Below, one piece after another: positions 56,587 to 64,000 of a DNA stretch of 64,000 bases; the first letter of the stretch is position 1; every line of letters starts with the position of its first letter. The notes under the pieces are model-generated. The model was not told the DNA's origin, made no database searches, and saw only the letters and a program-made list of their open reading frames with translations. Location: assembly GCF_000092505.1 (NCBI RefSeq), contig NC_014136.1:1938722-2002721 (forward strand), read 5' to 3'. Position numbers and translations under genes: made by a program. Source of the stretch: Leuconostoc kimchii IMSNU 11154. GTDB lineage: Bacteria; Bacillota; Bacilli; Lactobacillales; Lactobacillaceae.

Positions 56587-59226
56587 ATGAAGGCATACCG
56601 CAAGGGTATTGAGGAAACGATTTCATCACACGCGGTGGATAGTCAAAAAGGACTAGACGCGAAGCAAGTCAATTATAACAGAGAAAAATTTGGTAATAAT
56701 AGTTTTGAAACAAAGAAAAAAGAACCAATTTGGCGGAAAATATTAATCAGTTTAAATGACGTTGCAACAATTATACTGTTAATTGCAGCGGTCATCTCCA
56801 TTGTCTCAACTTACATAGAAGGTACTGGGCACTACTTTGAAAGTTTGCTAATTGTTGGTATTGTGATTATTAATTCCATTTTAGCGATTGTCCAGGAAGG
56901 TAAAGCTGAAAATTCGTTAGCGGCTTTGCAAAATTTAAATCGTACACAAGTTAAAGTGATGCGTGACGGAGAAACAGCATTAATCGATGCTGACGACGTT
57001 GTATTAGGCGATCTACTCATTATTGAAAACGGCAGTGCTATAGCAGCAGACGCACGTTTAATTGAAGCGATTGAATTGCAAGCTGAGGAATCAGCGTTAA
57101 CTGGCGAAAGCTTGCCAGTTGAAAAAGATGCACATGCCACGTTTGAACCTGAGGCACAGGTTAATTTAGGGGAACGTGTCACCATGGTTTATCGTGGTAC
57201 CACGATTGTTAATGGTCATGGTAAAGCAGTTGTTACTGCCGTTGGTATGGCAACTGAAATGGGGACGATTGCTGGGCTATTGAGCAAAGAATCTAAAACA
57301 GTCTTGACCCCACTGCAGCGGCGATTAGTACAACTTGGAAAAAATATTTCATGGATTGCCATTGCCGCAGCAATTGTTGTCATGGGTCTTGGGATCTCAC
57401 AGGGAATGGATTTGAAGCATATTTTCTTAACCGCAGTTTCCTTAGCGGTGGCTGTGGTACCTGAAACATTGCCTGTTATTGTGACTATGACACTGGCTTT
57501 GGGTGTACAAAAGATGGCACGTAAGCATGCCATTGTACGTCGATTACCGGCTGTAGAAACATTGGGTACAACTAATGTTATCGCCTCAGATAAAACAGGT
57601 ACTTTGACACAAAATCGTATGACAGTTCGTAAGGTTTGGCATAATGAGAAAAATCATCTTAGTTTAATTGCCGATGGGTTAGACGATATGGCTCAAGACG
57701 TCTTGTCTTTAGCTACGATTTCAACTAATGTATCTGTCAAAACAGTTGATGGGGAACAAGTATATGATGGCCTCCCAACAGAAGTTGCGTTGGTTCGTGC
57801 GATGGCGGCTAAGAAGTCACGCGATGACTTGCTAAACATGTATCCATTAATTGATCAAATTCCTTTTAATTCCACAAAGAAGCGAATGACGACAGTTCAT
57901 AGAAATCCTAGTGGTGGCTATATTGCGATTACAAAAGGGGCATTTGATGTCTTATTGCCGATGATTCAACATGGTGATAAAGATAAAGCGACGGCCATTA
58001 ATACAACTTTTGGACGTGAAGCATTACGTGTATTGACTATTGCTCAGCGAACATTTACTGATATGCCGGAAAATCCAACTCAGGCCTTTTATGAGCAAGA
58101 TATGACTTTGGTGGGATTAGTTGGCATTATTGATCCACCACGTGTTGAATCTGCACCTGCTGTTGAAAAAGCACGACTGGCAGGCGTCAAGACGATCATG
58201 ATCACAGGGGATCATGTAGAAACGGCTAGTGCCATAGCGCGTGAAATTAATATTTTACAAGATGGTGATCAGACCATTACTGGTTCTGAGCTAGCCAAGT
58301 TATCTGATGAAGCACTCGATCAGAATATTCAAAATTATTCAGTCTACGCGCGTGTTACACCCACAGATAAAATTAGAATTATCAAATCATGGCAACGACA
58401 AGACGCGACGATTGCTATGACCGGTGATGGTGTTAATGATGCACCAGCGCTGAAAGCCGCTGATGTTGGTATTTCAATGGGAGAAACTGGAACCGATGTT
58501 GCCCGTGATGCTTCAGATATTATCTTAACAGATGATAATTTTGCAACAATTGTTGATGCGATATCTGAAGGCCGTGGTGTCTATATTAAAGTCCGTAAGA
58601 CCATTAACTTTTTATTAAGTGCTAACATATCAGAAATTTTGGTTATCTTAATTGCGATGATTTTGGGATGGGGTTCACCATTGTTGCCGGTACATCTTCT
58701 ATTTATTAATTTAGTTTCTGATGGTTTGCCGGGATTTGCTTTGAGTCGTGAACCGTTACTAACTAATGTGATGAATGAACCACCAATGGCAAAAAACACG
58801 AGCTTATTTGCACATGGGCTTGCTCGCCAAATTGCGATAAACGCCAGTTTGTTTGGCATTGTAACGTTAGCTGCTATTTGGATTGGTCAAAACGTTACTC
58901 TGGGCGGTCTGACTGCTAATGCGAATGTTAGCCAAACAATGGCTTTCGTTGTATTATCACTCACATCTATATTTCATGTATTCAATATACGTTCTAACAA
59001 GTCATTATTTACTGTTAAATACAGTGCCAACCCATCGTTGGTTAATATGGCCCTCTTAGCCACACTGATTACTTTGGCTGTAGCTTTGATACCACTAACA
59101 CAATCGTTATTTGGACTAACATTTATTTCACTTGGACATTGGGCAATTATTATTGGGCTATCTCTTGTGCCAACAATTGTCATCGAATTTTTGAAAATGA
59201 TACAACCAAATTTATTTAAAGTATAA
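56587..59226 (+). CDS. Cation-transporting P-type ATPase (probable calcium)
   Basis: The product is 879 residues with the P2-type plan: four N-terminal helices, actuator domain with LTGESLPVEK, phosphorylation site SDKTGTLTQN (Asp335), hinge TGDGVNDAPALKAADVG, and six C-terminal helices. Helix four reads VVPETLPVIVTM, near the PEGLP of calcium pumps but with Thr for Gly; helix six has LVSDGLPGFAL. Calcium or manganese export is likely. Single gene with AAGGAGG and a terminator after it. Confidence 0.88.
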   Translation: MKAYRKGIEETISSHAVDSQKGLDAKQVNYNREKFGNNSFETKKKEPIWRKILISLNDVATIILLIAAVISIVSTYIEGTGHYFESLLIVGIVIINSILAIVQEGKAENSLAALQNLNRTQVKVMRDGETALIDADDVVLGDLLIIENGSAIAADARLIEAIELQAEESALTGESLPVEKDAHATFEPEAQVNLGERVTMVYRGTTIVNGHGKAVVTAVGMATEMGTIAGLLSKESKTVLTPLQRRLVQLGKNISWIAIAAAIVVMGLGISQGMDLKHIFLTAVSLAVAVVPETLPVIVTMTLALGVQKMARKHAIVRRLPAVETLGTTNVIASDKTGTLTQNRMTVRKVWHNEKNHLSLIADGLDDMAQDVLSLATISTNVSVKTVDGEQVYDGLPTEVALVRAMAAKKSRDDLLNMYPLIDQIPFNSTKKRMTTVHRNPSGGYIAITKGAFDVLLPMIQHGDKDKATAINTTFGREALRVLTIAQRTFTDMPENPTQAFYEQDMTLVGLVGIIDPPRVESAPAVEKARLAGVKTIMITGDHVETASAIAREINILQDGDQTITGSELAKLSDEALDQNIQNYSVYARVTPTDKIRIIKSWQRQDATIAMTGDGVNDAPALKAADVGISMGETGTDVARDASDIILTDDNFATIVDAISEGRGVYIKVRKTINFLLSANISEILVILIAMILGWGSPLLPVHLLFINLVSDGLPGFALSREPLLTNVMNEPPMAKNTSLFAHGLARQIAINASLFGIVTLAAIWIGQNVTLGGLTANANVSQTMAFVVLSLTSIFHVFNIRSNKSLFTVKYSANPSLVNMALLATLITLAVALIPLTQSLFGLTFISLGHWAIIIGLSLVPTIVIEFLKMIQPNLFKV

Positions 59227-59228
59227 AT

Positions 59229-59260
59229 AAACACCTTGTCATTAAGACAAGGTGTTTTTA
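59229..59260 (+). terminator. Terminator of P-type ATPase gene
   Basis: AAACACCTTGTC and GACAAGGTGTTT pair exactly around ATTAA, followed by TTA. Confidence 0.85.
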
Positions 59261-59445
59261 TGATCAATCGATTCATTTTCTGCAATCGATAATAACGAGA
59301 CGTCATTATCCGATTTTAAAGTGATAAAATGAGAACCGTGTTCAATCTAAATTATAGGTGTGATACATCCTTAGTGGTATACTTTGACTGAAGCAGTGTG
59401 TTTGTTTTATCAGTTTCTCGTAATATATGTTAGGAGGCGCAACAC

Positions 59446-60276
59446 ATGCACTTAAATGATAATGAAATCCAGCGAGATATTTATAACCTAATTCTGAATC
59501 CTAGTACGAGAGAATGGGAAAGAGAGTCGCTATTAAAGGTCAAAGATCGGCGTGCAGATGTTAATTTCAGTACACAACTTGATGACATTAAGTCTGATTT
59601 ACGCCCTTTAGCTCTTCGGCATAACCTAACGCCAGATGTTATGGATTTTTATTTAAAAATTAGTGGTGAACCCCAACCCGATTCTTCTGATAAGGTAAGA
59701 TTGCATGATGAAGCAGATCCACCTCATCAAGAGCGTGCTATTTTTGCCGGCGGCTGTTTCTGGTGTATGGTATCGCCGTTTGATAAAAGGCCAGGTATAA
59801 CAGCAGTTATCTCTGGATATACTGGTGGCGAATTTGATAATCCAAACTATGATCAGGTTGTTGGACAATACACTGGACATGTAGAGGCAGTTGAAATATT
59901 GTTTGATAAGCGCCTGATAACTTATCAAGAACTTGTAGATATTTATTGGCAGTTGATTGACCCAACAGATAATATGGGTCAAATTGATGATCGGGGTGAA
60001 AGCTATCGTCCTGTTATCTTTGTCAATAACGATGAGCAGCGACAGATAGCAGAACAGTCAAGACAAGCAGTCATTGACTCAGAGATTTATTCAAAGCCGA
60101 TTGTTGTGGAAATCTCTGATGTCACACGATTTTGGCCTGCAGAAAATTTTCATCAAGATTTTTATAAGAAAAATACAAGTCGTTATCGTAAAATAGAACG
60201 TACGCGACGTTTGTACTTGTCCCTACAACATTCAAAAAATATGATGCGCAAACTATTTAAAAAAGTGAAAGGATAA
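59446..60276 (+). CDS. msrA: Peptide methionine sulfoxide reductase MsrA with N-terminal extension
   Basis: The product is 276 residues, about 100 more than standard MsrA. The catalytic domain starts near residue 97 with [10 protein letters not shown] (catalytic Cys) and includes [16 protein letters not shown] and the C-terminal [14 protein letters not shown]. The first ~95 residues are polar and helical ([20 protein letters not shown]) and are unknown to me; they contain no signal. It repairs oxidised methionine in the cytosol. GGAGGC precedes the ATG. No MsrB is fused or adjacent. Confidence 0.9.
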   Translation: MHLNDNEIQRDIYNLILNPSTREWERESLLKVKDRRADVNFSTQLDDIKSDLRPLALRHNLTPDVMDFYLKISGEPQPDSSDKVRLHDEADPPHQERAIFAGGCFWCMVSPFDKRPGITAVISGYTGGEFDNPNYDQVVGQYTGHVEAVEILFDKRLITYQELVDIYWQLIDPTDNMGQIDDRGESYRPVIFVNNDEQRQIAEQSRQAVIDSEIYSKPIVVEISDVTRFWPAENFHQDFYKKNTSRYRKIERTRRLYLSLQHSKNMMRKLFKKVKG

Positions 60277-60492
60277 TTGAGATATAACAGATTATTAATT
60301 GAAAGATGAGTGCACACATATTCAATTTGGAAAATGTGTATGGGATTAAAAATTGCTAACCACAAGTGTTAGATAAATTGTTATAATACATTGTAGCTTA
60401 AGTAGGGGGCTAAAGTGATCTATAAAAATAGACTGGAAGCAATACAGTCTTATAAAACGAGTGTTACATTTTAAGGGAGAATGAGAGAAATA
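60277..60492. other. Intergenic region before the secreted peptidase
   Basis: TATAAT at 60382-60387 is the only good -10; -35 is unclear. The start codon follows about 105 bp later, leaving a ~95-nt leader. No riboswitch was recognised. Confidence 0.35.
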
Positions 60493-62289
60493 ATGATTAA
60501 GAAACACAAGCTGTACAAGTCAGGTAAATTATTAGTTACTGGTATAGTTCTAACTGCAGGTATTATGGTTGCTACTGGTGCAACAACTGTACATGCAGAT
60601 ACGATTACCAACGCTAAAAATACAGCAATTATTGATAAGGGCACTACAAACTCTGATGTGCTGGTTACAGATTCATCAGCGCCAAAAGGTACCACAACTC
60701 AAGAGAGTTTAATAGCTGATAATGATTCAAATGTATCAGAATCAAAAGCGACTGATCAAGTGAGTACAATGCCTGATCAAACGTTGAGTGTGCCAACCAA
60801 TCAGGCAAATACAACACCTGATAATGTCAGTTCAAGCGCGCCGGCTAATCAAGTAACCACGTCAATTGATCAAAATTCAGGCGTGTCAGTTAATCAGGCA
60901 ACTACAGCAACTGATAATAAGTCTTCAAATGTTTCAGTTGATCAAACGAATACAACAAGTGATCGCTCTGTGAATACGCCAACTAATCAGGTGGCTCCAG
61001 CGGCTGCTAAGGATTCAAATGTGATAACTAAAAAAGGGTGGGTTAATGAGAATGGTGTCAAACGATACTATGTTAATAATCAACTCGTTGTTGGCCAAAA
61101 AAAGATTGATAATTATTGGTATAATTTCGATAAGCAAGGTAACTATTCAGTTGGTTTAACTAATCTGTCAACGAAAACTGTGTTGTATGATAATCAAGGG
61201 CACATGAATTATGGGTACCACTGGTTTAACAGAGGGCTGATGTATTTTGATACCATTGATGGTCACGCAGTCACTGGTAAACGCTATTATGGTAACAACA
61301 AACTTGAATATTATGGGTCTGACTTTAAACAGGTGCGCAATAATTACGTCCGTACAAATGCTAAGACGATTTATTTCTTTGGTGCTAATGGTGATGCCGT
61401 AACAGGACAACGTTATTATGATAATCATAAAATGGAATTTTACGGTAATGATCACAATCAAATTCGAAATAATTATGTCCGTACAAACGCTAGCACGATT
61501 TATTTCTTTGGTGCCAATGGCGATGCTGTAAAGGGCGAACGTTACTATGCTAACTCAAAAATGGAATTTTATGGTAACGATTATAACCAAGTCAGAAATA
61601 ATTACGTTCGTACGGGCAATACCTTTTATTTTATGGGTCAATATGGCGATGCTATCAAAGGTTTCAGAACTTACGGTAAGCGTTCGAATCAAGTTGAATA
61701 TTATGGTACGAACTTTAAGCAATTACGTAATATGTCGATTACGGTTAATAGTCGTAAATATTCTTTTGGTAGCAATGGCGATTTAATTGTTGCTAATAAG
61801 CCAACTTATTTTTCACAATTGGATAGTCGTTGGTCTAGTCATAAATTTAATGACTATACAATGGGACAAGCTGGTTGTGTGCCAACGAGTATCGCCATGG
61901 TATTAAATGGGTCTTATGGCATGGCAGTCAATCCTGATAATGTCAGAAATGTTATGAATAAGATTAGTATTTCGTCATTTGGTGCCACTGGGCGTGATTT
62001 AGTTAATACCGTTAAATATTACGGACGTCAAGTTGAGCAACTAAGTACAGCAACTAGAACAACACAATTGTTACAACAAGGTGTTCCAGTGATATTTTAT
62101 GTTAATGTTGGTGGTGGTATGACACATGCTATTACTACATTTGGATATAGTAATGGCGCCACACAAGTATATGATCCATTCAATAGAGAATACTATAACG
62201 GTTGGTATAATATTAATTATATTTCAAGCAAATTAAGTCAAGATAGCGCTGATTGGAACGCTGGGAGACCAGTATTTGGTATTATGTAA
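60493..62289 (+). CDS. Secreted C39-like cysteine peptidase with tandem aromatic repeats
   Basis: The product is 598 residues from ATG 60493; an in-frame ATG at 60481 is too close to AGGGAG. A KxYKxGKxW-type signal ([10 protein letters not shown], cleavage near VHADT) is followed by a ~140-residue Ser/Thr/Asn-rich linker, a WVNENGVKRYY-type cell-surface repeat, then 43-residue repeats rich in Tyr and Gly. Residues ~435-598 form a Peptidase_C39_2-like domain: PTYFSQLDSRW, Cys462 (GQAGCVPTSIAM), His545 (MTHAITTFGY) and Asp near 561 (VYDPFN). Likely a surface-bound peptidase or amidase. The repeats resemble glucan/cell-wall-binding ones, so it may sit on the glucan made by the GH70 enzyme. No sortase motif. 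Confidence 0.85.
   Translation: MIKKHKLYKSGKLLVTGIVLTAGIMVATGATTVHADTITNAKNTAIIDKGTTNSDVLVTDSSAPKGTTTQESLIADNDSNVSESKATDQVSTMPDQTLSVPTNQANTTPDNVSSSAPANQVTTSIDQNSGVSVNQATTATDNKSSNVSVDQTNTTSDRSVNTPTNQVAPAAAKDSNVITKKGWVNENGVKRYYVNNQLVVGQKKIDNYWYNFDKQGNYSVGLTNLSTKTVLYDNQGHMNYGYHWFNRGLMYFDTIDGHAVTGKRYYGNNKLEYYGSDFKQVRNNYVRTNAKTIYFFGANGDAVTGQRYYDNHKMEFYGNDHNQIRNNYVRTNASTIYFFGANGDAVKGERYYANSKMEFYGNDYNQVRNNYVRTGNTFYFMGQYGDAIKGFRTYGKRSNQVEYYGTNFKQLRNMSITVNSRKYSFGSNGDLIVANKPTYFSQLDSRWSSHKFNDYTMGQAGCVPTSIAMVLNGSYGMAVNPDNVRNVMNKISISSFGATGRDLVNTVKYYGRQVEQLSTATRTTQLLQQGVPVIFYVNVGGGMTHAITTFGYSNGATQVYDPFNREYYNGWYNINYISSKLSQDSADWNAGRPVFGIM
61282..61791 (+). repeat. 43-residue tandem repeats in the peptidase
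   Basis: Units start at 61282, 61411 and 61540 with a 129-bp period, plus a diverged fourth. Pattern: RYY.N.K.EFYGND, QIRNNYVRTN, then YFFGANGDAVKG. Units one to three are close in DNA also. Confidence 0.85.
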
Positions 62290-62341
62290 AAATATTTGTT
62301 GGTTATAAGTATGCAATGATTATTTGACGTTTTTTTATTCA

Positions 62342-62400
62342 TTAAATAGCAAAAAAAAGATGATTAATTACAAAAATTGATCATCTTTTTTGCTATTTAA
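62342..62400. terminator. Large hairpin terminator after the peptidase gene
   Basis: TTAAATAGCAAAAAA and its complement TTTTTTGCTATTTAA frame GATGAT/ATCATC with a short A-rich loop. It could work in both directions. Confidence 0.75.
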
Positions 62401-62805
62401 TTGTGGATTCCAGTTAAAAAAGTTGAATGACTTGTGATTGGAACAGTAGGAATAGGTTTGTTTGATTAAATATTTAACTTTCGATAATATATATTATGTT
62501 AACTAAAATTGCTATTGAATTTGTCAACCCCTAAAGTAACAAATAATCTAAAAAAATTGATTTTATTTTCGCTAATCCGTTGTCGCTGTTGTGATAGCGG
62601 ATTTGTTTACAATCTGATTACAAAGACTGTTTTTGTGCTATTTGTGGTTTTGCGTTTCTAAATTTCAACTACCATAATTTATTTTTGATGTTTAATGTTG
62701 GTCGCATATTTAGTTTTTGCATTGTCATTTTGACTTTTTTAAGCTAATCAAGCACTTAATTCGTGTTTATCTGGTTATTATTATACGCAAAAATGCAGCC
62801 CAAAG
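62401..62805. other. Gene-free stretch before the IS30 element
   Basis: No coding frame, promoter or RNA gene was recognised. A weak hairpin with AATCCG and CGGATT arms (62574-62603) is the only visible structure. The stretch is very AT-rich. Confidence 0.5.
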
Positions 62806-63938
62806 CTATTGACTTTGAACTGTCTTATCAATTAGCGATTTTTAGCATCTCTTGATGATTAAGCTGCCATGATTCGCTTAGTAAAGACTTTTTCAGGTGT
62901 TTTGAACCTGAGCACATTTCTAGGACGCTCATTGATGTCCTGAATGGCGTTTTGAAGCTTACGTTGGGTAATCTTAGTAAAGTCATAACCAGCAGGAAAT
63001 ACACGCCTTAATTCACGATTCATGCGTTCGTTTGTACCTCGTTGACCTGGTGATTGTGGATCAGCGTAATATAACTTTTTGCCGTACGTATCTTCAATGC
63101 TGTAAATAAATAAACTACTGGTGAATTCTGTGCCACGATCACATGTGATACTGTCACAAACATTTTCAAACCTTGACATAAAGGTATCAATGGCTGTTTT
63201 GACATCATCTGAACTCTTACTTTTAGCTTTGACACCAACCATAAAACGTGTTTTTCGTTCCACAAATGTGATCACGAAAGATTGGGAATCTTGAGGACTC
63301 ATCACCCCATCAATTTCCCAATGACCAAATGTTGAACGATTATTGATGACTTCTGGACGGTTGTGAATTGAACGCGTTTCAATCATCATCCGTTTATGTT
63401 CTGGATTAACTGGTTTGGCTCTTAGATGCCTGCGTCTTTTGCCTTTAAGCGGTAAATCATTTAATGTTGCACTCAGGTTGCGATTAAGAATCCAGTTATA
63501 GATTGTTCGTGTGCATACACCAATTCGTGGCACACCATGTGCAATTTGTTCTGGCGACCAATGTTTCTTTTTGAGATAGTAATCTATCTTTTCGCGTTTT
63601 CTAGGTGTGATTTTAGGCTGTGAACGATGCGACTTTGATTGATAATACTCAGCACGTCTAGTGGCTTGCACAGGTTCGTAGGTATGGCGCAATATTTTCT
63701 TTTTGCCATGCCAAGTCATGACACGGGCATTACGCTGCAATTCGTGTGTAATGGTAGCTCGAGGGCGGTTTAGCTTTCGAGCAATTTCAGCATTGGTTTT
63801 ACCCGCGTCAATCATATTTTTGATGGTAACGCGCTCTGTAAAATTAAGGCGACCATATTTGGAATTTGAGTTTTTCTTAGTCATGTGGTAATTATTCCTT
63901 CTCTCAATAACACTATAAAATTGACATTCGGTCAATAG
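62806..63938 (-). mobile_element. IS30-family insertion sequence (ends approximate)
   Basis: The transposase gene is flanked by CTATTGAC at 62806-62813 and its complement GTCAATAG at 63931-63938. This 8-bp match may be part of the terminal inverted repeats. The spacing of about 1.1 kb fits IS30 family elements such as those of Leuconostoc. No target duplication could be fixed. Confidence 0.6.
62859..63884 (-). CDS. IS30-family transposase
   Basis: The product is 341 residues from the ATG at 63884 (AAGGA upstream); an in-frame ATG at 63935 would lie in the terminal repeat region. An N-terminal helix-turn-helix (RVTIKNMIDAGKTNAEIARK) and a second one (RPRATITHELQRN) bind the ends. The DDE core has GHWEIDGV, TCDRGTEF and GTNERMNRELRRVFP. 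It looks intact and could be active. Confidence 0.93.
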   Translation of the reverse strand: MTKKNSNSKYGRLNFTERVTIKNMIDAGKTNAEIARKLNRPRATITHELQRNARVMTWHGKKKILRHTYEPVQATRRAEYYQSKSHRSQPKITPRKREKIDYYLKKKHWSPEQIAHGVPRIGVCTRTIYNWILNRNLSATLNDLPLKGKRRRHLRAKPVNPEHKRMMIETRSIHNRPEVINNRSTFGHWEIDGVMSPQDSQSFVITFVERKTRFMVGVKAKSKSSDDVKTAIDTFMSRFENVCDSITCDRGTEFTSSLFIYSIEDTYGKKLYYADPQSPGQRGTNERMNRELRRVFPAGYDFTKITQRKLQNAIQDINERPRNVLRFKTPEKVFTKRIMAA

Positions 63939-64000
63939 TTAAAATGTTAAGAAAAACAAAAGTGAACAACTGCGCAAACGGTGTTATAGCAAGGTTTTTA

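Noticed and set aside
1..64000. Search by eye for tRNA, rRNA, restriction, toxin-antitoxin or other defence loci
   Set aside because: No convincing example was recognised; weak cloverleaf-like folds were not supported.

Overview
The window reads as chromosome of an AT-rich, low-GC Gram-positive lactic acid bacterium. A Leuconostoc-type organism fits best: it has a KxYKxGKxW-type secreted GH70 glucansucrase, a malolactic cluster (mleR/mleA/mleP) with a 2-hydroxycarboxylate transporter, a class 1A dihydroorotate dehydrogenase, mannose-family PTS, CcpA-type cre sites, and an IS30-family element. The genus call is inference; family assignments come from visible motifs.

Layout. 1-5.2 kb: end of an ammonium transporter, then phoH-ybeY-dgkA-era-recO and L-asparaginase. 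5.2-11.7 kb: threonine branch (aspartokinase, thrB, hom leftward; thrC rightward), then glyA behind a PurR-type box pair and a perfect 13-bp inverted repeat that includes its Shine-Dalgarno. 11.7-19.3 kb: a 5-formyl-THF cyclo-ligase fused to an ASCH domain, a membrane-anchored amidase, ackA, pyrD, an ABC-F ATPase and dprA. 19.4-22.6 kb: mannose-family PTS operon under a cre site. 22.6-32.9 kb: glucan locus with a frameshifted Rgg-like regulator divergent from a 1549-residue glucansucrase, a LacI regulator, a GPH-type sugar transporter and an alpha-1,6-specific GH13 glucosidase. 33.0-36.7 kb: FMN riboswitch and rib operon with a frameshifted ribD. 36.7-40.7 kb: malolactic cluster. 40.7-42.1 kb: decayed region with gene remnants. 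42.1-45.5 kb: dnaG-rpoD. 45.5-51.4 kb: preQ1-I-type riboswitch, frameshifted queT, an SDR, a UDG-family protein, a Zn-dehydrogenase, glutathione peroxidase, an AI-2E-family permease and an aldo/keto reductase. 51.5-55.9 kb: Ugp-like ABC transporter. 56-62.4 kb: an IS200-like TnpA protein lacking its HUH histidines, a cation P-type ATPase, an extended MsrA, and a secreted C39-like peptidase with tandem aromatic repeats. 62.8-63.9 kb: IS30 transposase.

How the parts work together. Sucrose would be polymerised outside the cell by the glucansucrase; isomalto-oligosaccharides could be imported by the GPH transporter and cleaved by the glucosidase, under a LacI-type operator and cre. The Rgg regulator next to the glucansucrase recalls the rgg-gtfG pair of Streptococcus gordonii, but here its frame is broken at an A9 tract. 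The peptidase at 60.5 kb shares the glucansucrase signal-peptide type and carries aromatic/glycine repeats, so it may act in the glucan-coated cell surface.

Four genes (rgg, ribD, a DJ-1/PfpI gene, queT) each carry what looks like one extra nucleotide. They are either recent pseudogenes, slippage-controlled genes or sequence errors; reads would decide. No CRISPR array, tRNA, rRNA or recognised defence system was seen.
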